Part shown: positions 31,057-36,343 of the stretch, one piece after another
Layout of the letters: each line of letters opens with the position of its first letter
Numbering within the stretch: the first letter of the stretch is position 1
Source: an uncultured bacterium
GTDB taxonomy: Bacteria > Bacillota > Clostridia > Lachnospirales > Lachnospiraceae
Length of the DNA stretch: 36,343 bases
Direction of reading: 5' to 3'
Assembly (NCBI GenBank): GCA_946061355.1
Contig: CAMGRE010000001.1
Coordinates: forward strand, 1 to 36,343
Program-made: the position numbers and the translations under genes
The notes under the pieces: model-generated
What the model was told of the DNA's origin: nothing
Databases searched by the model: none
The model's input: only the letters and a program-made list of their open reading frames with translations

Positions 31057-31905
31057 ATGAAAGAACGGCTGGATGTGCTTCTGGTGAAGCAGGGGCTTGC
31101 AGAATCCCGGGAAAAAGCCAAAGCGGTCATTATGTCCGGAGATGTGTTTGTTGACGGGCAGAGGGAAGATAAGGCGGGATCGATGTTTGATCCCGATAAA
31201 TGTAAGATAGTGGTCAGAGGAAATACCCTGAGGTATGTGAGCCGCGGCGGTCTGAAGCTGGAAAAAGCGATGAAAGAGTTCGGACTCGATTTACACGAAG
31301 CGGTATGCATGGATATCGGGGCTTCGACGGGAGGATTTACAGACTGTATGCTCCAGAATGGCGCTAAAAAGGTGTATTCCGTGGATGTGGGGCATGGACA
31401 GCTTGCATGGAAACTCAGGAATGACGAACGTGTTGTCTGTATGGAAAAGACAAATTTCCGGTATGTGGTCAGAGCAGACATACAGGATGATCTCGATTTT
31501 GCCTCGGTGGATGTATCATTCATTTCGTTGTCTAAGATACTGGGACCGGCATGGGCGCTTCTGAAAGATGGCGGGCAGATGGTCTGTCTGATTAAGCCTC
31601 AGTTCGAAGCAGGCAGGGACAAGGTCGGTAAAAAAGGCGTGGTCCGGGAGCCGGAGATACACTGTGAGGTGATCGAAAATGTGCTTGGCTTTGCAGAGCA
31701 GACGGGATTTCGGGTGGAGCATCTCACTTTTTCCCCGATCAAGGGACCGGAAGGAAATATCGAATATCTTGTACATTTGAGAAAGATGGCAGATGACGGG
31801 ATGCCGGCGGGTGAAGTGACGGCAGGGGAAGAATCTGCTGTCAAACGGTTTGGAGCAGAAGCGGTTCGTGACATTGTTGCAAAGGCACACGGCACACTGG
31901 ATTGA
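31057..31905 (+). CDS. tlyA: TlyA-family 2'-O-ribose rRNA methyltransferase
   Basis: This belongs to the TlyA/YqxC family. The mycobacterial member methylates 16S and 23S rRNA and is needed for capreomycin action; the older label haemolysin is not supported by the sequence. The 282-residue product has an S4 RNA-binding domain (about 3-62, RLDVLLVKQGLAESREKAKA), a short linker and an FtsJ-like Rossmann domain with the SAM motif DIGASTGGFTDCML (86-99). Later motifs are VDVSFISLSKIL, LIKPQFEAGRDKVGKKG and SPIKGPEGNIEY. It sits between dxs and nadK as in other Firmicutes. The exact methylation site here is unknown. Confidence 0.92.
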   Translation: MKERLDVLLVKQGLAESREKAKAVIMSGDVFVDGQREDKAGSMFDPDKCKIVVRGNTLRYVSRGGLKLEKAMKEFGLDLHEAVCMDIGASTGGFTDCMLQNGAKKVYSVDVGHGQLAWKLRNDERVVCMEKTNFRYVVRADIQDDLDFASVDVSFISLSKILGPAWALLKDGGQMVCLIKPQFEAGRDKVGKKGVVREPEIHCEVIENVLGFAEQTGFRVEHLTFSPIKGPEGNIEYLVHLRKMADDGMPAGEVTAGEESAVKRFGAEAVRDIVAKAHGTLD

Positions 31906-31924
31906 CGGAAACGGAAAGAGATTT

Positions 31925-32782
31925 ATGAAACACTTTTTTTTGATTACCAATCCTTTAAAGGATGGGGAACTCGCCACAACAAAAAAAATCAAAAAATTTC
32001 TGGAACAGGAAGGCTGCAGCTGTAAGGTTCAGGTGTATGAGCAGGTCCAAAAGTCCGGAGGGTATACGGACTCTGCCGAAATTCCATGTGATACGGAATG
32101 TATCATGGTGCTCGGCGGTGACGGGACTCTCATCGAGGCGGCGCGCGATACCAGCCATCTGGAGATCCCACTGATCGGCATCAACCTTGGAACACTCGGG
32201 TTTCTTGCAGAGGTGGAACAATCCAATCTGGAGCATGCGCTTCGGTGTCTGATCGCGGATCAGTATCAGTTGGAGAGCCGTATGATGTTACAGGGCAGAG
32301 TGATACGGGACGGTGTCTGTATGGAAAGCTCCTGCGCTTTAAATGATATTGTTATTACCAGAAGCGGATCTCTGCAGATCATTCATTTTCATATCTATGT
32401 CAATGGGCAGTTTTTGAATGAATATGACGGGGACGGTGTGATCATTTCCACACCGACAGGTTCCACGGGATACAGTATGTCTGCGGGAGGTCCTATTGTT
32501 GAACCCAGAGCAAGACTGATGGTGATCACGCCAATCTGTCCACATACCCTGAATACCAGAAGCATCATCCTGTCTGCGGAGGATGAGGTGGTGGTGGAGA
32601 TGAGCGCAGAACGTTCGGAACGAAGAGAGCAGGCAGAAGTGAACTTTGATGGAAGTCATTCGATGGCGCTCCAGGCAAATGATAAGATCTGTGTGACCAG
32701 ATCGGAGCGCACTACGGAGATTGTGAAACTGAATCAGGTTAGCTTTTTGGAAATACTACATAAAAAAATGAGTGTGAAATAG
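31925..32782 (+). CDS. nadK: NAD kinase
   Basis: NadK phosphorylates NAD+ to NADP+. From ATG 31925 the product is 285 residues. It has GGDGT (64-68), NLGTLGFLAEVE, the NDIV block (140-143) and TPTGSTGYSMSAGGP (176-190), all diagnostic of the family. A longer in-frame reading from 31850 overlaps the end of tlyA and lacks family similarity; AAAGAG lies just before the ATG chosen. It lies between tlyA and argR, with argR beginning 1 base after its stop. Confidence 0.96.
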   Translation: MKHFFLITNPLKDGELATTKKIKKFLEQEGCSCKVQVYEQVQKSGGYTDSAEIPCDTECIMVLGGDGTLIEAARDTSHLEIPLIGINLGTLGFLAEVEQSNLEHALRCLIADQYQLESRMMLQGRVIRDGVCMESSCALNDIVITRSGSLQIIHFHIYVNGQFLNEYDGDGVIISTPTGSTGYSMSAGGPIVEPRARLMVITPICPHTLNTRSIILSAEDEVVVEMSAERSERREQAEVNFDGSHSMALQANDKICVTRSERTTEIVKLNQVSFLEILHKKMSVK

Positions 32783-32783
32783 T

Positions 32784-33242
32784 ATGAAGCAGAAAAGACA
32801 GAATAAGATACTGAATTTAATCGAGGAACGGGATATCGAAACACAGGAGGAACTGGCTGCCTGCCTCAAGGAAGCCGGTTTTGATGTAACTCAGGCGACG
32901 GTTTCCAGGGACATCCGGGAGTTAAAGCTGTCAAAGATTTCTGTTGGAAATGGGAAACAGAAATATATATCCTTTCATCATGATGAGACCTTCCTGGGAG
33001 ACAAGTACAGCCGCGTGCTGAAGGAAGGCTTTGGCGGGATGGCGATGGCGCAGAATCTGCTGGTGGTAAAGACAGTGTCCGGGATGGCGATGGCTGTGGC
33101 GGCTGCACTGGATGCCATGAAGATGAGTGAGATCGTGGGAACCATCGCCGGGGATGATACGATCATGATGGCGATCAAGAGTAAAGAAGATACCGAGACA
33201 GTAATGAGGAAGATTGAGGAAGTAGTAAATCATGTTAATTAG
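32784..33242 (+). CDS. argR: Arginine repressor ArgR (AhrC)
   Basis: ArgR is a hexameric, arginine-responsive repressor of arginine biosynthesis and, in Bacillus, an activator of catabolism. The 152-residue product has a winged-helix DNA-binding domain (about 1-70) with TQEELAACLKEAGFDVTQAT and SRDIRELKL. The C-terminal oligomerisation and arginine-binding domain has VAAALDAMKMSEIVGTIAGD followed by DTIMMAI. There is no clear ribosome-binding site, suggesting coupling to nadK. It overlaps recN by 11 bases. Arginine genes are not in the window, so it acts in trans; I saw no obvious ARG box beside it. Confidence 0.95.
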   Translation: MKQKRQNKILNLIEERDIETQEELAACLKEAGFDVTQATVSRDIRELKLSKISVGNGKQKYISFHHDETFLGDKYSRVLKEGFGGMAMAQNLLVVKTVSGMAMAVAAALDAMKMSEIVGTIAGDDTIMMAIKSKEDTETVMRKIEEVVNHVN

Positions 33243-34917
33243 TCTGCATGTAAAAAATCTTGCTTTGATAGACGAGACAGAGGTGTTCTTTGGAAAAGGA
33301 CTCAATATACTTACCGGAGAGACGGGAGCCGGAAAATCCATTATCATAGGATCTATTGCACTGGCACTCGGAGCCAAGGCGGACAGTGAGATGATCCGCA
33401 CCGGAAAGGATTATGCGCTGATTGAACTTTTGTTTCAACCGGATACGGAAATACAGCAGGAGGCTCTCAGACGGCTGGAGATTGCGCCGGAGGAGGATGG
33501 CACCGTTGTGGTGTCAAGGCGGATTATGAACGGGAGGAGCGTCTGTAAGGTAAACGGTGAGACCGTGACAGCAAAGCAGCTCAAGGAATTGGCGGGAGAA
33601 CTGCTTGATCTGTACGGGCAGCATGAACATCAGACGCTTTTGCAAAAAAAGAAGCATATGGAAATTCTGGATGATTATGCCGGAGGAGAACTTCCCATCA
33701 TAAAAAAGGAGCTTCTGGCAGAATATATGCATTATAAAAAGTTGTTTTCCGAATGGAATGAGGCCAAGAGCGATAATGGCAGCAGAGAGAGGGAAATATC
33801 GCTTGCTGAATTTGAATGTAATGAGATTGAGGCCGCATCTCTTCAGATCGGTGAGGATGAGACGGTAGAGAATGATTATCGCAGGATGTCGAACGGCAGG
33901 AGGCTGATGGAGACCGTATCTTCCGTCTCGTCGCTCGTGGAGAATGAGAACGGTGGTGTGGCGGATGCTGTCGGCAGAGCGATCCGGGAATTCCACGGAA
34001 TCTCACAGTATGATGAGAAGGCGGGACAGCTTGCAGGGCAGCTGCAGGAGATTGAAGAACTTCTGCACGATTTCGGAAGGGAATTGTCATCCTATCAGGA
34101 ATCACTGGAATTTGATGAGCAGACCTTTCGGGAGACGGAAGACCGTTTAAACGAGATTAACCGGCTAAAGACAAAATACGGTAACACCATCGAAGAGATC
34201 CTTCTGTATGCAAAAAAGCAGCGGGAGAGGGTTGACCGGCTGGCAGATTTTGGCGCGTATATGGAGCGGTTACAGCATGAATTGACGAAATCGGAACAGC
34301 GTGTAGCAGAGTTATGTAAACATATATCCGAGTTGCGCACAAGGGCTGCTGCAGAACTTGCGCAGCAGATGACAGCAGCGCTTCATGATCTGAATTTCCT
34401 TGATGTGAAGTTTGAGATCAGGGTAGAGCCTGATGAGACGGCAAAATCTGCGGAAGGGTATGATCATGTAGGCTTTTATATTTCCACCAATCCTGGGGAG
34501 CCGTTGAGACCTCTGGAGAATGTGGCGAGCGGCGGAGAACTGTCGCGTATCATGCTTGGTCTTAAGACGGTGATGGCGCAGCGCGATCAGACCGCAACAC
34601 TCATCTTTGATGAGATTGATACAGGTATCAGCGGCAAGACGGCATGGCAGGTGTCGAAGAAGCTTGCGGTGCTCGGGAGGAATCATCAGGTCCTCTGCAT
34701 TACCCATTTGCCGCAGATTGCCGCCATGGCGGATTCACATTTTAAGATAGAAAAAAATGTATATGACAGTCAGACCGTAACAGAGATCAGGCTCCTTGAT
34801 GACGATGAGAGTATCGGCGAACTGGCGAGGCTGTTGGGCGGTGATGAACTGACTGACGCAGCGATTGCCAATGCCAGAGAGATGAAAGAATTGGCAGCAG
34901 ATACAAAACAATACTAA
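33232..34917 (+). CDS. recN: RecN, SMC-like DNA repair ATPase
   Basis: RecN is an SMC-family protein active early in double-strand break repair. The 561-residue product has an N-terminal ATPase half with LHVKNLALIDE and Walker A GETGAGKS (29-36). Two coiled-coil arms (about 150-400) flank a short hinge. The C-terminal half has the ABC signature ASGGELSR (432-439) and Walker B LIFDEIDTG (D460, E461) plus the late CITHLPQIAAMADSHF. The start overlaps argR by 11 bases, with GAGGAAG inside argR as the ribosome-binding site. It is the last gene before the terminator at 34945-34981. Confidence 0.96.
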   Translation: MLISLHVKNLALIDETEVFFGKGLNILTGETGAGKSIIIGSIALALGAKADSEMIRTGKDYALIELLFQPDTEIQQEALRRLEIAPEEDGTVVVSRRIMNGRSVCKVNGETVTAKQLKELAGELLDLYGQHEHQTLLQKKKHMEILDDYAGGELPIIKKELLAEYMHYKKLFSEWNEAKSDNGSREREISLAEFECNEIEAASLQIGEDETVENDYRRMSNGRRLMETVSSVSSLVENENGGVADAVGRAIREFHGISQYDEKAGQLAGQLQEIEELLHDFGRELSSYQESLEFDEQTFRETEDRLNEINRLKTKYGNTIEEILLYAKKQRERVDRLADFGAYMERLQHELTKSEQRVAELCKHISELRTRAAAELAQQMTAALHDLNFLDVKFEIRVEPDETAKSAEGYDHVGFYISTNPGEPLRPLENVASGGELSRIMLGLKTVMAQRDQTATLIFDEIDTGISGKTAWQVSKKLAVLGRNHQVLCITHLPQIAAMADSHFKIEKNVYDSQTVTEIRLLDDDESIGELARLLGGDELTDAAIANAREMKELAADTKQY

Positions 34918-34945
34918 ATTAGAATTTAGGAAGTATCACATACTA
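34915..34945 (+). promoter_or_regulatory. Candidate sigma-G promoter of spoIVB
   Basis: CATACTA at 34939-34945 equals the sigma-G -10 consensus; TAAATT (34915-34920) is a partial match to the -35 TGMATA at 18 bases. Transcription would start near 34952, inside the 5' arm of the recN terminator. In Bacillus spoIVB is expressed in the forespore from sigma-F/sigma-G. Confidence 0.45.
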
Positions 34946-34981
34946 AGAAGGACATTTTGAAAAGAATGTTCTTCTTTTTTT
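34945..34981 (+). terminator. Rho-independent terminator after recN
   Basis: AAGAAGGACATT (34945-34956) pairs over 12 positions (one G-U) with AATGTTCTTCTT (34965-34976), followed by a T-run. It closes the block that starts at asp23 and separates it from spoIVB. Confidence 0.8.
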
Positions 34982-35023
34982 ATGGCTGCGAGGGAAATAT
35001 TCATCGGGAAAGGAGTGGCATAC

Positions 35024-36304
35024 ATGGAGCGGATGTGGATCTTAAAAAAGAAGGATTTATCTGATAAAGAGAAAAAATACAGAATGCTCCTGTGGAGCCT
35101 GCTTGCGTGTGCAGTCAGTCTGCTTGTGTGCGTGTCTTATCTTGCATGCTGGAAAAAAGTGCCGGGCCGCATTCACATCAGGGCAGGACAGCAGGAGCAG
35201 ATTGATTTTGGAATACCTGCTTCTGGAAATTTACACGGAAACGAAGTGGAGAGTATTCCTGTGAGCCTGGATCAGCCAGTCACTTTTTTTGCCAATGAGA
35301 TCGATTCCTATGAGATGGATGTAAGGCTGTTTGGGGTTGTTCCGCTCAAAAAAGTGGATGTCCATGTGATTGAGGATGATTCCATTATACCGGCCGGAAT
35401 TCCCATCGGAATCTACGTCAAGACAGAGGGAGTGCTGGTTGTGGGAACGGGAGAATTTACCGGTTATGACGGGAGGAGGTATGCGCCCTCAGAGCATATA
35501 CTCTGCAGCGGCGATTATATCCTGCGTATCAATGGTACGGAAGTGACGGGGAAGAAGATGTTCATGTCCAAGCTTCGGGAAGCCGGAAGCGGGGAACAGA
35601 TTTTTACCATCAGAAGAAACGGGAATGTATTTGATGTGAAAATAGAGGCTGTGGAGGATCAGGCAGGCGTCGCAAAAGTAGGAATCTGGGTGAGGGACAA
35701 TGCACAGGGAGTCGGGACTCTCACTTATGTGGACAAGAATGGCGACTTTGGAGCGCTGGGGCACGGTATTAATGATATGGATACCAGTACTCTGATGGAT
35801 TTGGGCAAAGGAACACTATACCATACGGATATCATAGGGATCCGGAGGGGAGCGAAGGGACATCCGGGCGAGCTCACCGGTGTGATCGATTACACGCAGG
35901 AAAATGTGATCGGTCTGATAGATCGTAATACGGATCAGGGTATTTTCGGGGAATGCGGTCAGGGCCTGCTTCAGGAAGTGACATCAGAGCCACTAAAGAT
36001 CGGACTGCGTCAGGAAGTACATCCCGGTGCTGCGCAGATTATGTGCTGCATCGATGAGCGGGGAGCAAGACTGTATGATGTGGAGATCCTCGCAATTAAC
36101 AATGAGGTCAGTCATAAAAACCGTGAGATCGTGCTGAAGATCACTGATGAGGAGCTGCTTCATGAGACAGGAGGAATCGTTCAGGGGATGAGCGGTGCGC
36201 CGATCATTCAGGACGGCAGACTGATCGGCGCCGTAACGCATGTCATGGTGCAGGACAGCACCAGAGGGTATGGGATCTTTATTGAAAATATGCTGGAGCA
36301 TTGA
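35024..36304 (+). CDS. spoIVB: SpoIVB, forespore signalling serine protease (S55)
   Basis: In Bacillus SpoIVB is secreted from the forespore and cuts SpoIVFA, releasing SpoIVFB to process pro-sigma-K. From ATG 35024 the product is 426 residues, the same length as in Bacillus. AAAGGAG lies 8 bases upstream; the earlier in-frame ATG at 34982 lies at the end of the terminator and has no ribosome-binding site. The order is a transmembrane helix (about 20-39), a PDZ domain (about 120-195, GDYILRINGTEVTG) and the S55 protease domain with His247 (ALGHGIND), Asp375 (ITDEELL) and Ser390 (GMSGAPI). The window ends 39 bases after the stop; spo0A is the usual next gene. Confidence 0.95.
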   Translation: MERMWILKKKDLSDKEKKYRMLLWSLLACAVSLLVCVSYLACWKKVPGRIHIRAGQQEQIDFGIPASGNLHGNEVESIPVSLDQPVTFFANEIDSYEMDVRLFGVVPLKKVDVHVIEDDSIIPAGIPIGIYVKTEGVLVVGTGEFTGYDGRRYAPSEHILCSGDYILRINGTEVTGKKMFMSKLREAGSGEQIFTIRRNGNVFDVKIEAVEDQAGVAKVGIWVRDNAQGVGTLTYVDKNGDFGALGHGINDMDTSTLMDLGKGTLYHTDIIGIRRGAKGHPGELTGVIDYTQENVIGLIDRNTDQGIFGECGQGLLQEVTSEPLKIGLRQEVHPGAAQIMCCIDERGARLYDVEILAINNEVSHKNREIVLKITDEELLHETGGIVQGMSGAPIIQDGRLIGAVTHVMVQDSTRGYGIFIENMLEH

Positions 36305-36343
36305 GCCATGCGGCACCGCAACATAGAGAGCCTCGGGCAAGCT

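Noticed and set aside
1..36343. Mobile elements, CRISPR arrays, tRNA or rRNA genes, phage or defence islands
   Set aside because: No direct-repeat arrays, transposase or integrase motifs, or structural RNA sequences were seen. All genes belong to conserved chromosomal families with syntenic neighbours.

Overview
This window is a stretch of ordinary chromosomal housekeeping and sporulation DNA from a spore-forming, anaerobic, moderate-GC Firmicute. The Clostridia are certain in my view. The family Lachnospiraceae is the most likely placement, judged from the long disordered IF2 N-terminus, a PFL-type stand-alone glycyl-radical protein, the hybrid-kinase style and the gene order. Complete spoIIIAA-AH and spoIVB show that it is an endospore former. 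I see no rRNA, tRNA, CRISPR, prophage, insertion sequence or other mobile element, and I did not find a convincing undescribed system. The points worth following are regulatory sites and a few unusual genes.

Layout. (1) 54-692: thiT, the thiamine-binding subunit of an ECF transporter. (2) 719-9217: the classical translation/RNA operon rimP-nusA-rnpM(ylxR)-ylxQ-infB-rbfA-nrnA-truB-ribF, starting from a promoter at 719-747 and tightly packed or overlapping. (3) 9212-14626: accessory genes, namely a Na+/phosphate symporter with a PhoU-like tail, a secreted SH3-SH3-NlpC/P60 peptidoglycan hydrolase behind a strong promoter carrying a WalR-like box, and a membrane hybrid histidine kinase (HisKA-HATPase-REC-HPt). 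(4) 14611-17368: rpsO and pnp, each with a structured leader, closed by tandem hairpins. (5) 17394-17639, minus strand: a small glycyl-radical protein, the only minus-strand gene. (6) 17742-23005: the spoIIIA operon behind two candidate sigma-E promoters. (7) 22995-25959: prfC (RF3) abutting a transglutaminase-like lipoprotein. (8) 25963-34981: the conserved block asp23(yqhY)-nusB-xseA-xseB-ispA-dxs-tlyA-nadK-argR-recN, ending in a terminator. (9) 34915-36304: spoIVB with a sigma-G-like promoter that overlaps that terminator. The final 39 bases hold no recognisable gene; in Bacillus, spo0A follows spoIVB.

How the genes work together. Block 2 couples ribosome assembly (RimP, RbfA), transcription elongation (NusA), initiation (IF2), RNA turnover (NrnA), tRNA modification (TruB) and flavin synthesis. 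Block 4 adds S15 and PNPase. SpoIIIAA-AH build the mother-cell half of the feeding-tube/secretion channel to the forespore. SpoIVB is the forespore protease that triggers sigma-K activation in Bacillus. Block 8 mixes DNA repair (ExoVII, RecN), isoprenoid precursor synthesis (Dxs, IspA), NADP formation, arginine regulation and rRNA modification.

No gene-free stretch exceeds 300 bases. The longest is about 255 bases at 17640-17894 and is filled by divergent promoters. Start codons were chosen by ribosome-binding site and family N-termini. Several differ from the longest possible reading frame, as noted in each entry.
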